This document shows, in pieces, positions 1 through 8,697 of a stretch of 64,000 nucleotides of DNA. The translations under genes and the position numbers were made by a program. The stretch lies in NCBI RefSeq assembly GCF_014650955.1, contig NZ_BMVY01000028.1:1-64000 (forward strand). The letters are read 5' to 3'. Within the stretch, counting starts at the first letter, position 1. Each line of letters begins with the position of its first letter. Source of the DNA: Streptomyces tauricus (GTDB lineage Bacteria; Actinomycetota; Actinomycetes; Streptomycetales; Streptomycetaceae). The notes beneath the pieces were generated by a model, which saw only the letters and a list, made by a program, of their open reading frames with translations, did no database searches and was not told the origin of the DNA.

Positions 1-59
1 CATGGCGACGTATCACGACACCATGATCCATCACGGTGATCATTTGAAGACACTGCCTA

Positions 60-150
60 GGGGCGCGGGGAACGGCGCGGCCAACCGTCACGGCCCGCAC
101 CCGCCATCCGGGCCTCGCCCTCACTCACCTAAGGGCGCGGGGAACGGCGC
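60..150. repeat. Two copies of a GC-rich intergenic repeat
   Basis: GGGGCGCGGGGAACGGCGC lies at 60-78 and a slightly shortened copy (AGGGCGCGGGGAACGGCGC) at about 132-150, both in the stretch before the first gene. The same core recurs at 3.1-3.25 kb, 49.64 kb and four times at 51.15-51.27 kb, always between genes or at gene ends. A small open frame across positions 2-217 is Pro/His/Gly-rich and only reads through the repeats, so I do not call it a gene. Nothing else is visible in 1-233. Confidence 0.75.
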
Positions 151-233
151 ACTCGGCGCCCACGGCCCCACACCCGCCGCGCAACCCCAGTACCCACTTG
201 AGCCACACGCTGGGTAATAAGTAATCTCCCCAC

Positions 234-767
234 ATGGCCCTTACGTTCGAGCTCGACCCCTCCGTCGGCCCCGCCCTGAGGAACGGCATAGCCGACCTAT
301 GGGCCGACGTATCCAACGCAGGCGGCTCCGTCGGCTTCGTACCCCCCGTGTCGCCCGAGACGATACGACCGGAACTCGTGAAGCACTTCGTCGCGATGGC
401 CGAGGGCCGCACCCGGCTCCTGATCGGCCGCGACGAGGACGGAACCGTCGCGGCGACCGCCTTCCTCACCCACAACACCCACCGCCTGATGACGCACTGG
501 CTGTGGCTGTACACGGTGATGGTGCACCCGAGGCACCAGGGCAAGGGCTACGGCCGCGACCTGCTCACGGCCGCCGCCGACGCCGCCCGCGGTCTCGACG
601 GCATAGAGGCGATACGCCTCACCTGCCGGGGCGGCGAGGGCCTGGAACGGTTCTACGGATCGTGCGGCTACAAGGAGGTCGGCCGCGTACCGGACGCGAT
701 CAGGGTGGCGCCGGGCGACGACCGGGACGACATCACGATGCTGCTCTCGCTCGGCCGCGTCGACTGA
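234..767 (+). CDS. GNAT family N-acetyltransferase
   Basis: Predicted acetyl-CoA-dependent N-acetyltransferase of 177 residues, the usual size of a single GNAT domain. The acetyl-CoA pyrophosphate-binding motif is visible near residue 95 (VHPRHQGKGYGRDLL, the Q-x-x-G-x-G pattern), preceded by the strand LWLYTVMV, and a C-terminal motif-B-like segment (GLERFYGSCGYKEVGR) follows near residue 140. The substrate cannot be told from sequence. It is monocistronic: 127 nt separate it from the next gene. The ATG at 234 is used because the frame upstream gives no better start. Confidence 0.85.
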   Translation: MALTFELDPSVGPALRNGIADLWADVSNAGGSVGFVPPVSPETIRPELVKHFVAMAEGRTRLLIGRDEDGTVAATAFLTHNTHRLMTHWLWLYTVMVHPRHQGKGYGRDLLTAAADAARGLDGIEAIRLTCRGGEGLERFYGSCGYKEVGRVPDAIRVAPGDDRDDITMLLSLGRVD

Positions 768-894
768 GAGCCCCCGCCCTCCGTCCGCCCAGGACCATCC
801 CACGCCCCGCGCACCCCCCTACAAGATCGCGGCACGCCCGTGCTTCACTGGACGGTGCCCTTTGGGAAGTCCGGAACGGGAAGAGTGGATTGAG

Positions 895-1257
895 ATGCTC
901 CGCTACACGCTGATGCGCCTGGGGATCTTCGTGGGCTGCCTCGTGGTCGTCTGGGGCCTCGTCTACTCCGGCGTCGCTCCGCGCGGCCTCGGCGACTCGA
1001 ACGGCATGTGGGTCGTCATGCTCGCCCTGGTCGTCTCGGCGCCCATCAGCTTCGTGGTCCTCCGCAAGGAGCGCGACCGCGCCTCGATCCAGGTTGTCGA
1101 GCGCGTCGACCGTATGAAGTCCAACCTGGAGGCGAACCGCAACCAGGAGGACGAGGCGGCGGACGCGGCCTCGGCCAAGACGTCCAGCAAGACGTCCGCC
1201 ACGACGTCCGGCGAGGTGCCGAGCGACGTGTCCGGCGCCCAGAGCCGGACGGCCTGA
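895..1257 (+). CDS. DUF4229-type small membrane protein
   Basis: 120-residue protein with two N-terminal transmembrane helices (about residues 8-24 and 38-56: GIFVGCLVVVWGLVYSG and WVVMLALVVSAPISFVV), then a basic stretch RKERDRAS and a charged tail with Lys/Thr/Ser repeats. This matches the actinobacterial DUF4229 family as I know it; no function is established. The ATG at 895 is preferred over an in-frame start 33 nt upstream because it begins directly with the conserved MLRYTLMRLG end. The C-terminal TSSKTSATTSGE run is low complexity. Confidence 0.75.
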   Translation: MLRYTLMRLGIFVGCLVVVWGLVYSGVAPRGLGDSNGMWVVMLALVVSAPISFVVLRKERDRASIQVVERVDRMKSNLEANRNQEDEAADAASAKTSSKTSATTSGEVPSDVSGAQSRTA

Positions 1258-1365
1258 ATACGACGGCGGGGACTACGGCGGCGACGACGGCGGGGCCCCA
1301 CCCGGGCCCCGGTCCGAACGCACCTCGCCCCGGCGTGACCGTCGGCAGAACATAGTCTTTCCTGT

Positions 1366-2043
1366 ATGGGTGCAGTGAAGAGCAAGCGGATGCCCCGTGC
1401 CGTGCGCGAACAGCAGATGCTGGACGCCGCCGTGCGGACCTTCGGGCAGCGGGGCTACCGGGCCGCCTCGATGGACGAGATCGCCGATCTGGCGGGCGTG
1501 TCCAAGCCGTTGGTCTACCTCTACCTCAACAGCAAGGAAGACCTCTTCACCGCGTGCATCCGGCGTGAGGCCGCCGCCCTGACCGCGGCGGTACGCGCCG
1601 GAGTGCGGCCGGACCTGCCCGCCGACCGCCAACTCTGGGAAGGGCTGCGGGCGTTCTTCACGCACACCGCGCAGAACCCGGACGGCTGGGCGGTGCTGCA
1701 CCGTCAGGCGCGTACGCACGGGGAGCCGTTCGCCGCCGAGATCGCGGCGATGCGCGAGGAGATCGTGGCGTTCGTCACCGAGCTGATCGTGGTCGCGGCG
1801 CGGGAGGCCCACCGGAACCCCTCGCTGCCCGAGCGCGAGGTCGCGGGCCTCGCGGAGGCCCTCGTCGGCGCCGCCGAGTCCCTCGCCGCCTGGGCCAACG
1901 CCACCCCCGGGGTCTCCGCCCGGCAGGCCGCCGCGACCCTGATGAACTTCGCCTGGGCGGGCCTGGGCGACCTGATGAAGGGGCAGCCGTGGGCGGAGAC
2001 CCCGGAGCCCTCGGAGACCACCGAGGCCCCGGAAGCCACGTAA
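1366..2043 (+). CDS. TetR family transcriptional regulator
   Basis: 225-residue DNA-binding repressor. The N-terminal TetR helix-turn-helix is clear at about residues 12-58 (REQQMLDAAVRTFGQRGY, SMDEIADLAGVSKPLVYLYL); the rest is a helical ligand-binding domain with an acidic Glu/Thr-rich tail. The gene converges on the MaoC gene. A double palindrome in the nearby thiolase/FabG promoter (4743-4771) is a candidate target, so control of the fatty-acid block is a reasonable inference, but no binding site is seen in front of the regulator itself. Confidence 0.85.
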   Translation: MGAVKSKRMPRAVREQQMLDAAVRTFGQRGYRAASMDEIADLAGVSKPLVYLYLNSKEDLFTACIRREAAALTAAVRAGVRPDLPADRQLWEGLRAFFTHTAQNPDGWAVLHRQARTHGEPFAAEIAAMREEIVAFVTELIVVAAREAHRNPSLPEREVAGLAEALVGAAESLAAWANATPGVSARQAAATLMNFAWAGLGDLMKGQPWAETPEPSETTEAPEAT

Positions 2044-2114
2044 GCCGGGAAAGCCCCGGCGCTGCGGAGACCGCGCACCCCGCCCCGCAGACCGCGCGGA
2101 GTACTGCTGCCCGA

Positions 2115-3038
2115 TCAGACGAGCGGCAGTACTTCTCCCGTCAGGTGCAGCCGGCCGCCGCCGTCGGCCCCGCGCAGCTCGAAACGGCTGCTCCTCGCCC
2201 CGTACGACACCGTTCCCGGCAGCAGTACCGGTGCCTTGAACTCCGCCCGCACCCGCGCCGCTCGGGGTGTCCCGTGTTCGGCGAGGCAGCGCGCCACGGT
2301 CCACATGCCGTGCGCGACGGTCCGGGGGAAGCCGAACATCCGGGCGGTGAGGGGGTACAGATGGATCGGGTTGCGGTCGCCGGACGCGGCGCCGTACCGC
2401 CGCCCGACATCCTCCGCGAGGTGCCACTCGGCGAGTACGGGCAGCGGCTTGAGCTCCGCCGCCGCGGCCCGCCCGCGCAGCCGCCCGGCGACGGCCTGCT
2501 CGACAGCGCTTCGGGCCCCCGCCGACTCGACCGCGTGCCGTGCCAGATACGTACTGCGTGACTCCCACACGAGTTCGCCGCGCGACCGTACCTCGGTCGT
2601 GACGACGGCCTCGGTTCCGCGCCTGTGGGGTACCAGGTCGTCGACGCTGACGGCGAGTTCGTACTCGCCGGTGGCCGTGAGCGCCCTGTGCTGGGTGATC
2701 CCGATGGACGTGTGCACCAGCCCGAGCAGAGGCAGTGGGAACGTCCGCGCGCTCATCAGCCGCATCGCCGCCGGGAAACCGAGCACATGCGGGTAGGTCG
2801 GCGGCAACTCGTCCGCCCCGACGCCGAATCCGCAGGCCCGCTCGTACGCGGCGAGCCTGCCGAGGTCCACCCGGACACCGGGGAGGACCAGCCGGGTACG
2901 GGGTGCGGTGACGCCGGGCCTGGGCCGCTTGAACGGGGAGAGCACGGCTCCCCGGGCAAGCAGGGGCCACAGGGACGGCGAACGACCGAGCGTACGCGTA
3001 CGGTCCAGACCGCTCACACCATCCACGAGCTCACCCAT
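2115..3038 (-). CDS. MaoC-like hotdog dehydratase
   Basis: 307-residue protein with two hotdog halves. The C-terminal half carries the hydratase-2 signature near residue 215 (ASGDRNPIHLYP, catalytic Asp and His) followed by FPRTVAHGMWTVARCLAE. Such proteins hydrate trans-2-enoyl thioesters in fatty-acid synthesis or beta-oxidation. The ATG at 3038 has a GGAG ribosome-binding site 5 nt upstream; an upstream in-frame extension is Cys/Arg-rich and rejected. It lies downstream of the FabG-like reductase on the same strand, 278 nt away across a repeat-rich spacer, consistent with one lipid-metabolism block. Confidence 0.85.
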   Translation of the reverse strand: MGELVDGVSGLDRTRTLGRSPSLWPLLARGAVLSPFKRPRPGVTAPRTRLVLPGVRVDLGRLAAYERACGFGVGADELPPTYPHVLGFPAAMRLMSARTFPLPLLGLVHTSIGITQHRALTATGEYELAVSVDDLVPHRRGTEAVVTTEVRSRGELVWESRSTYLARHAVESAGARSAVEQAVAGRLRGRAAAAELKPLPVLAEWHLAEDVGRRYGAASGDRNPIHLYPLTARMFGFPRTVAHGMWTVARCLAEHGTPRAARVRAEFKAPVLLPGTVSYGARSSRFELRGADGGGRLHLTGEVLPLV

Positions 3039-3089
3039 CTCCAACTCTCCTCCTCCACAACAGGACCGCGCTCGGGGCCGATACCGGGT

Positions 3090-3241
3090 GCACAGTTCCC
3101 CGCACCCCAAAAGACGAAAAGATTGCGCAGTTCCCCGCGCCCCTTAAAGGGGCGCGGGGAACTGCGCACCCAGCCCTTACAGACCCGCACGGTGCAAGCC
3201 CACGCCATCCCCCACCCCCCAAGGGGCGCGGGGAACTGCGC
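3090..3241. repeat. Clustered GC-rich repeats including a near-perfect 43-nt palindrome
   Basis: Between the MaoC and FabG genes. Positions 3125-3145 and 3147-3167 are exact 21-nt inverted copies of the GGGGCGCGGGGAACTGCGC repeat (extended by AA/TT) separated by one base, so the block could form a cruciform or a strong RNA hairpin. A degenerate reverse copy is at 3090-3108 and a forward copy at 3223-3241. It may end transcription downstream of the FabG gene, but there is no T-run, so this is an inference. Confidence 0.85.
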
Positions 3242-3316
3242 GGCCAGCCCTCACCCACCCGCACCCGTAAACGCACCCCAAGCAATCCCACCCCCCGGGT
3301 CACCCCAGCGGAGCGC

Positions 3317-4678
3317 TCACGCGCCCAACATGCTCTGCCCGCACACCCGCACCACCTGCCCGTTGACCGCCCCCGACCCCGGGCTCGCGAGCCACGCCGT
3401 CGTTTCGGCGACGTCCACCGGCAGCCCGCCCTGCGCGAGCGAGTTCATGCGCCGCCCCGCCTCGCGGATGAACAGCGGCACCGCGGCCGTCATCCGCGTC
3501 TCGATGAAGCCGGGCGCGACGGCGTTCACCGTGACCCCGTACTCCGAGAGCGCCCGCGGCCCGAGCGACCGTACGAGCCCCACGATCCCCGCCTTGGACG
3601 CGGCGTAGTTGGTCTGGCCGGCGTTCCCCGCGATCCCGGCGATGGACGCGGTGGCCACGACGCGCCCGCCGGGGCGGAGCGTGCCGCCGGTCAGCAGCGC
3701 GTCGGTCGTGCGCAGCACACTGGCGAGGTTGACGTCGAGCACCGGACTCCAGCGCTCGGCGGGCATGTTGACCAGCCGCCGGTCCCGTGTGATCCCCGCG
3801 TTGTGGACGAGAACGTCCAGGCCGCCCTCCGGCAGCGCGCCGGCGATCCGCGCCCCCGCGTCGTCCGCCGTGATGTCCAGCGCGAGCGCGACCCCGCCGA
3901 GCCGTCCGGCGACCGCGGCCAGGTCGGCCTCGGCGGCGGGCACGTCGAGGCACACCACCCGCGCCCCGTCCCGCGCGAGCGTCGTGGCGACGGCCTCGCC
4001 GATCCCGCGCGCGGCCCCGGTGACCAGGGCGGTCCGCCCGGCGAGCGGCTTGCCCCAGTCCGCGGGCGCCCCCGTCCCGCCGGCACCGGTACCGGCACCG
4101 GCCCCGTCACCGACCTCGATCACCTGCCCGCTGACGTACGCCGACCGGGGCGAGAGCAGGAAGCGGAACGTCGACTCCGCCGCACGCGCGTCCGTGAGCC
4201 GTACGAGGTTGACGGTCCTGCCCCGCCCGATCTCCTTGCCGAGGGACCGTACGAACCCTTCGAGGCCCTGCTGCACGGCGGCCTGGTGGTGGTCGGCGGG
4301 GTCGGGGGGCGAGCCGAGCACCACGATCCGCCCGCTCCCGGCGACCGACCGGACGACGGGGTGGAGCGCCGCGTGGACCTCGGCGAGCGTGTCGACGTCA
4401 CGGACACCGGTGGCGTCGAGGACGACGGCGACCGGGTTCTCGGTGCCCACGTCCAGTGCCGAGCCGGCCCGTACGAGGTCCAGGTCCAGCCCCGCGAAGG
4501 TGAGGACGGGCGCCAGGTCGAGGTCGGACTTGCCCGCCGTCAGGTGCAGCAACCGCCCCTGCAGGGAGGGCTGTTCGGGGCTCCACCGCCGTAGCCGGGC
4601 CGGCTGGGGCAGGCCGAGCCGCCGGGTCAGGAAGCGGCCGGGCGCGGTGCCGGTGAGGCTCAGATAGCGGTCGGCCAT
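3317..4678 (-). CDS. 3-oxoacyl-ACP reductase, long FabG4-like form
   Basis: 453-residue SDR protein. The C-terminal half (from about residue 212) has the NAD(P) motif TGAARGIGEA, the NNAG-type motif HNAGI and the catalytic YAASKAG. The N-terminal ~200 residues resemble the flavodoxin-like extra domain of the high-molecular-weight FabG4 class of actinobacteria. It reduces 3-ketoacyl thioesters. The ATG at 4678 faces the thiolase gene across a 123-nt divergent promoter holding two palindromes (4743-4771). Residues about 190-205 form a Gly/Ala/Thr-rich hinge (GAGAGTGAGGTGAP) between the domains. Confidence 0.88.
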   Translation of the reverse strand: MADRYLSLTGTAPGRFLTRRLGLPQPARLRRWSPEQPSLQGRLLHLTAGKSDLDLAPVLTFAGLDLDLVRAGSALDVGTENPVAVVLDATGVRDVDTLAEVHAALHPVVRSVAGSGRIVVLGSPPDPADHHQAAVQQGLEGFVRSLGKEIGRGRTVNLVRLTDARAAESTFRFLLSPRSAYVSGQVIEVGDGAGAGTGAGGTGAPADWGKPLAGRTALVTGAARGIGEAVATTLARDGARVVCLDVPAAEADLAAVAGRLGGVALALDITADDAGARIAGALPEGGLDVLVHNAGITRDRRLVNMPAERWSPVLDVNLASVLRTTDALLTGGTLRPGGRVVATASIAGIAGNAGQTNYAASKAGIVGLVRSLGPRALSEYGVTVNAVAPGFIETRMTAAVPLFIREAGRRMNSLAQGGLPVDVAETTAWLASPGSGAVNGQVVRVCGQSMLGA

Positions 4679-4742
4679 GGTTCAGCTCCCAGCTCGGTCG
4701 GGTGCGCTCGGGCGCAGGCTCGCGCGGGCGCCCACTCCTTGC

Positions 4743-4771
4743 TTACTCTGGAGTAAGGTTACCCGAGGTAA
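4743..4771. promoter_or_regulatory. Double palindrome, candidate TetR-family operator
   Basis: In the divergent promoter between the FabG-like and thiolase genes two adjacent inverted repeats share the half-site TTAC: TTACTCTGGAGTAA at 4743-4756 and TTACCCGAGGTAA at 4759-4771. Their place between divergent lipid genes and close to a TetR gene (1366-2043) suggests that regulator may bind here. Binding and partner are inferred; the two palindromes are seen directly. Confidence 0.6.
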
Positions 4772-4801
4772 TGCTACGTCACCGTGAGGGAGCAGGTCGA
4801 G

Positions 4802-6208
4802 ATGAGCCCCGACGAACCCAGCCGCCCACCCCGGCCGCTCCGCGCCGTGGGCCCCCGCCGTGCCGCAGGACCCCTCCGCGCCGCAGGACCGGTCCGCGCC
4901 GCGGAGCCCCTCCGTGCCGCCGCCGGACTCCTCCGGCTGCCGGAGCCGCGCCGCGTCGCGGTCATCGGCGGTACGCGCATCCCCTTCGCCCGCTCCGACG
5001 GCCCGTACGCCACCGCCTCGAACCAGGAGATGCTGACCGCGGCCCTCGACGGCCTCGTGGACCGTTTCGGCCTCGAAGAGCCGGGCGCGGTCGGGGAGTT
5101 GGTGGCCGGCGCCGTTCTCAAGCACAGCCGTGACTTCAACCTCGCGCGCGAGACCGTGCTCGGTTCACGGCTCGATGCCCGCACCCCCGCCTACGACATC
5201 CAGCAGGCCTGCGGCACCGGCCTCCAGGCCGTCGTCGCGGCGGCCAACAAGATCACCCTCGGGCAGACCGAGTCCGCCGTCGCGGGCGGCGCGGACACGG
5301 CGAGCGACGCCCCGCTCGGCGTCAACGACCACCTGCGGCGCATCCTGCTGGAGGCCCGGCGCGCGAAGTCGGCGGGCGCCCGGCTGAAGGCGCTCTCCCG
5401 CGTCCGCCCCGGCCACCTCGTCCCGGAGATCCCGCGCAACGCGGAGCCGCGTACCGGCCTGTCCATGGGCGAGCACGCCGCGGTCACCGCCCGGACGTGG
5501 GCCGTCACCCGCGAGGCGCAGGACGAACTGGCCGCCGCGAGCCACCAGCGGCTGGCCGCCGCCTATGAACGCGGCTTCTTCGCGGACCTGGTCGTGCCCT
5601 TCCGCGGGCTGGAGCGGGACCAGAACCTCCGCCCCGGCTCGACGGTCGACAAACTGGCCGCCCTCAAGCCCGTGTTCGGCGTTAACGGCCCCAACCCCAC
5701 TATGACCGCGGGTAATTCGACCCCGCTGACCGACGGCGCGGCCACCGTGCTCCTCGCGAGCGAGGAGTGGGCCTCCGGCCGCGGCCTGACCCCGCTCGCG
5801 TATCTGACGGCGTACGAGACGGCCGCCGTCGACTTCGTCGCGGGGGACGTGGCCGGTGGGGAGGACGGGCTGCTCATGGCACCCGCCCACGCGGTCCCGC
5901 GCATGCTGGAACGCGCCGGACTCGGCCTCGACGACTTCGACTTCGTCGAGGTGCACGAGGCGTTCGCGTCGCAGGTGCTCGCCACCCTCGCGGCCTGGGA
6001 GAAGCGGGGGCTCGGCGAGGTGGACCGGGCCCGGCTCAACGTGGCGGGCTCGTCACTGGCGACCGGCCACCCCTTCGCGGCCACCGGCGCGCGGATCGTG
6101 GCGACCCTGGCGAAACTGCTCGCGGAGCGGGAGGGCCCCGGCCGCGGCCTCATCTCGATCTGCGCGGCGGGCGGCCAGGGCGTGACGGCGATCCTCGAAC
6201 GCCCGTGA
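4802..6208 (+). CDS. Acetyl-CoA C-acetyltransferase (thiolase, FadA/FadI type)
   Basis: 468-residue thiolase that condenses or cleaves acyl-CoA in beta-oxidation. The nucleophilic cysteine sits in DIQQACGTGLQ, with the family motifs VHEAFASQ, ATGHPFAATGAR and ICAAGGQG in order toward the C-terminus. The core begins near residue 50 (VAVIGGTRIPFARSDG); before it is an unusual extension of about 45 residues made of degenerate RAAGPLRAAGP-type repeats. ATG 4802 has GGGAG 9 nt upstream; a GTG at 4784 is the alternative. Divergent from the FabG gene and probably co-regulated with it. Confidence 0.87.
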   Translation: MSPDEPSRPPRPLRAVGPRRAAGPLRAAGPVRAAEPLRAAAGLLRLPEPRRVAVIGGTRIPFARSDGPYATASNQEMLTAALDGLVDRFGLEEPGAVGELVAGAVLKHSRDFNLARETVLGSRLDARTPAYDIQQACGTGLQAVVAAANKITLGQTESAVAGGADTASDAPLGVNDHLRRILLEARRAKSAGARLKALSRVRPGHLVPEIPRNAEPRTGLSMGEHAAVTARTWAVTREAQDELAAASHQRLAAAYERGFFADLVVPFRGLERDQNLRPGSTVDKLAALKPVFGVNGPNPTMTAGNSTPLTDGAATVLLASEEWASGRGLTPLAYLTAYETAAVDFVAGDVAGGEDGLLMAPAHAVPRMLERAGLGLDDFDFVEVHEAFASQVLATLAAWEKRGLGEVDRARLNVAGSSLATGHPFAATGARIVATLAKLLAEREGPGRGLISICAAGGQGVTAILERP

Positions 6209-6381
6209 GGCGCGGCCCGATGCGGGCCACCTTCTATGCCCACACCTCAGGCAAAAGATGAACAGCCGTCCGAACGCGCACCAACTTCTCACTCTTCCGC
6301 ACACAAGCCCCCCGGTTTCCCGGGTGAACCTGCCCTTTCCCGGGTCCGTAATGGGAGAAGTACGAGAGTAAGGAGCCGCCC

Positions 6382-8298
6382 GTGTCCCGCGATCCCTCTT
6401 CCCGCCCCCAGCCCGCCCTACCGGAACCCGAGGTCAGGCGCCTGGACGGGGTCGTACGAGAGGTCTCGGTCCCCCCGCTGATCCTGCCCGTGACCCACGG
6501 CTCGCTCGCGGACATCCCGTTCGACAACGCGGACCAGGTGCCGGACGACGCGGTGCTCAGCCGCAAGGGACCCGACGGCCGCTGGCAGGACGTCACGGCG
6601 GCCGAGTTCGCCGACCAGGTGCTCGCGGTCGCCAAAGGGCTGATCGCCGAGGGCCTGATGCCCGGCGACCGGCTCGCGATCATGGCGCGTACGACATACG
6701 AGTGGACGCTGCTGGACTTCGCCGCGTGGGCCGCGGGCCTGGTGACCGTCCCCGTCTACCCGACCTCGTCCGTCTTCCAGACGCGCTGGATCCTCCAGGA
6801 CTCGGGCGCGGTCGCGATCGCCGTCGAGCATGTGTCGCAGGCCGCCGCGCTCGGCCCCGAGCGCGACCGGCTGCCCGACGTCCAGCACGTGTGGATCTTC
6901 GAGAAGGGGCACACGGACCGTCTCGCCGAGCTGGGCCGGAGCGTCCCCGACCAGGAGGTCGCCGTACGCCGCGGAGTCCTCGGCCCCGACTCGCTCGCGA
7001 CGATCATGTACACCTCCGGCACCACCGGGCGCCCCAAGGGCTGCGCGCTGACCCACGGCAACTTCTTCGCCGAGGTCGACAACGCCGTCGAACTGCTCCA
7101 CCCCGTCTTCAAGTCCACCTTCAAGGAGCCCGCGTCCACGCTCCTCTACCTGCCCCTCTCGCACGTCTTCGGCCGGATGGTCGCCGTCGCCTGTATGCGC
7201 GCCCGGGTACGCCTGGGCCACGCGCCGAGCATCCGTACGGAGGAACTGCTGACGGACCTCGCGGGCTTCAGCCCGACCTTCCTGCTGGCCATCCCGTACG
7301 TGCTGGAGAAGGTCTACAACAGCGGCCGCGCGACCGCCGAGAGGATGGGCCGCGCCGCCTCCTTCGACCGCGCCGCCCGGGTGGCCCGCGGCTACGGGGA
7401 GGCGCTGGAGGCCCAGCAGCACGGCACGGGCTCCGGGCCGAGCGCGAAACTCAGAGCGGCCCGCGCCGTCTACGACCCCCTCGTCTACCGCCGGATCCGC
7501 GCGGCCCTCGGCGGCAAGGTCCGCCAGGTGATCTGCGGCGGCTCCCCGCTCGGCCGCCGCCTCGCCTCCTTCTACGCCGGCGCCGGCATCCAGGTGTACG
7601 AGGGCTACGGCCTCACCGAGTCGACGGCCGCGGCGACCCTCACCTACCCGCACCGGCCGCGGCTGGGCACGGTCGGCTGGCCGCTGCCCGGCACCCGGGT
7701 GCGCATAGCCCAGGACGGCGAGGTCCTGCTGAACGGCAACCAGGTCTTCCGCGGTTACTGGGACCCGCAGGCGGGCGGGGTCGTCCCGGCCGCCCAGGAC
7801 GGCTGGTTCGCCACCGGCGACATCGGCGAGCTGGACGACGACGGCTACCTCACGATCACCGGCCGCAAGCGGGACATCCTGATCACCACCAGCGGCAAGA
7901 ACGTCGCCCCCGCGCCGCTGGAGGACTGGCTCCGCGCGCATCCCCTCGTCAGCCAGTGCGTCGTCATCGGCGACAACCGCCCCTACGTCACCGCGCTGAT
8001 CACCCTGGACGGCGAGGGGATGGCCCACTGGTGCCGGATGACCGGCAGGGCGCAGGCCCCGGCGGCCACGCTGGTCACCGACCCGGACCTGCTCACCGTC
8101 CTCCAGCGGGCGATCGACGACGCCAACCGCCTCGTCTCCCGCGCGGAATCGATCCGCCGCTTCACCGTCCTGCCCCTCAACTTCACGGAGACGGCCGGCC
8201 ACCTCACCCCGACGATGAAACTCCGGCGGGCGGTGGTGACCCGGGAGTTCGCCGGCGAGATCGAGACGATGTACGACGGCGCACTCGGCGACGAGTGA
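6382..8298 (+). CDS. Long-chain acyl-CoA synthetase (AMP-forming, FadD15-like)
   Basis: 638-residue member of the adenylate-forming family that activates fatty acids to acyl-CoA. The P-loop-like AMP motif is TSGTTGRPKGCALTHGN near residue 213, the A5 motif YEGYGLTESTAA near residue 410, and the A7/A8 motifs GWFATGDIGELDDDGYL and GRKRDILITTSGKNV follow. GTG 6382 is preceded by AAGGAG at the right distance. It ends close to a strong hairpin at 8349-8381. It fits with the neighbouring thiolase, reductase and hydratase genes as fatty-acid metabolism. Confidence 0.9.
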   Translation: MSRDPSSRPQPALPEPEVRRLDGVVREVSVPPLILPVTHGSLADIPFDNADQVPDDAVLSRKGPDGRWQDVTAAEFADQVLAVAKGLIAEGLMPGDRLAIMARTTYEWTLLDFAAWAAGLVTVPVYPTSSVFQTRWILQDSGAVAIAVEHVSQAAALGPERDRLPDVQHVWIFEKGHTDRLAELGRSVPDQEVAVRRGVLGPDSLATIMYTSGTTGRPKGCALTHGNFFAEVDNAVELLHPVFKSTFKEPASTLLYLPLSHVFGRMVAVACMRARVRLGHAPSIRTEELLTDLAGFSPTFLLAIPYVLEKVYNSGRATAERMGRAASFDRAARVARGYGEALEAQQHGTGSGPSAKLRAARAVYDPLVYRRIRAALGGKVRQVICGGSPLGRRLASFYAGAGIQVYEGYGLTESTAAATLTYPHRPRLGTVGWPLPGTRVRIAQDGEVLLNGNQVFRGYWDPQAGGVVPAAQDGWFATGDIGELDDDGYLTITGRKRDILITTSGKNVAPAPLEDWLRAHPLVSQCVVIGDNRPYVTALITLDGEGMAHWCRMTGRAQAPAATLVTDPDLLTVLQRAIDDANRLVSRAESIRRFTVLPLNFTETAGHLTPTMKLRRAVVTREFAGEIETMYDGALGDE

Positions 8299-8348
8299 CG
8301 AGCGGGGGAGGGGGCCGGGGCGGGGGAAAGGGAGCGCGGGGAAAAGGC

Positions 8349-8381
8349 AGGAGCCCCTTCACCTGACGGTGTGGGGCTCCT
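8349..8381. terminator. Bidirectional hairpin terminator
   Basis: AGGAGCCCC (8349-8357) pairs with GGGGCTCCT (8373-8381), with an inner CACC/GGTG stem inside the loop. It sits between the convergent acyl-CoA synthetase gene and the cold-shock gene, so it could stop both transcripts. Confidence 0.8.
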
Positions 8382-8446
8382 TGGGTCTTGCTTCTAGGTT
8401 CCGGATCAGAGTGTCGGGCTCGGGGAGCCCGGACTCAGCCGAAGGA

Positions 8447-8650
8447 TCAGACGGGGGTGACGTTCTCCGCCTGCGGGCCCTTCGGACCCTGGGTCACGTC
8501 GAAGGTAACCGCCTGGTTCTCTTCGAGGGAGCGGAATCCGCTCGCGTTGATCGCGGAGTAGTGGACGAAGACGTCCGGGCCGCCGCCTTCCTGGGCGATG
8601 AAACCAAAGCCCTTTTCGGCGTTGAACCACTTCACGGTTCCGGTAGCCAT
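8447..8650 (-). CDS. Cold-shock domain protein (CspA family)
   Basis: 67-residue single cold-shock domain, an RNA/ssDNA-binding beta-barrel. RNP1 is KGFGFIAQ and RNP2 VFVHYSAI, preceded by GTVKWFNAEKG. The ATG at 8650 has an excellent AAGGAGG ribosome-binding site 6 nt upstream. The stretch before it carries three 14-nt repeats and a hairpin (8698-8788), as expected for a long regulated leader; the transcription start is not known. Confidence 0.95.
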   Translation of the reverse strand: MATGTVKWFNAEKGFGFIAQEGGGPDVFVHYSAINASGFRSLEENQAVTFDVTQGPKGPQAENVTPV

Positions 8651-8697
8651 AAGCCCTCCTTGGGCCCAAAGGGTTGCCCTGCTCCAGAACCTGCAAG

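Noticed and set aside
2..217. 71-codon frame at the left edge
   Set aside because: Runs through two copies of the intergenic repeat; low complexity.
1273..2970. Minus-strand frame of 565 codons across the TetR gene
   Set aside because: Overlaps the TetR gene in full and part of the MaoC gene; Arg-rich, no motif.
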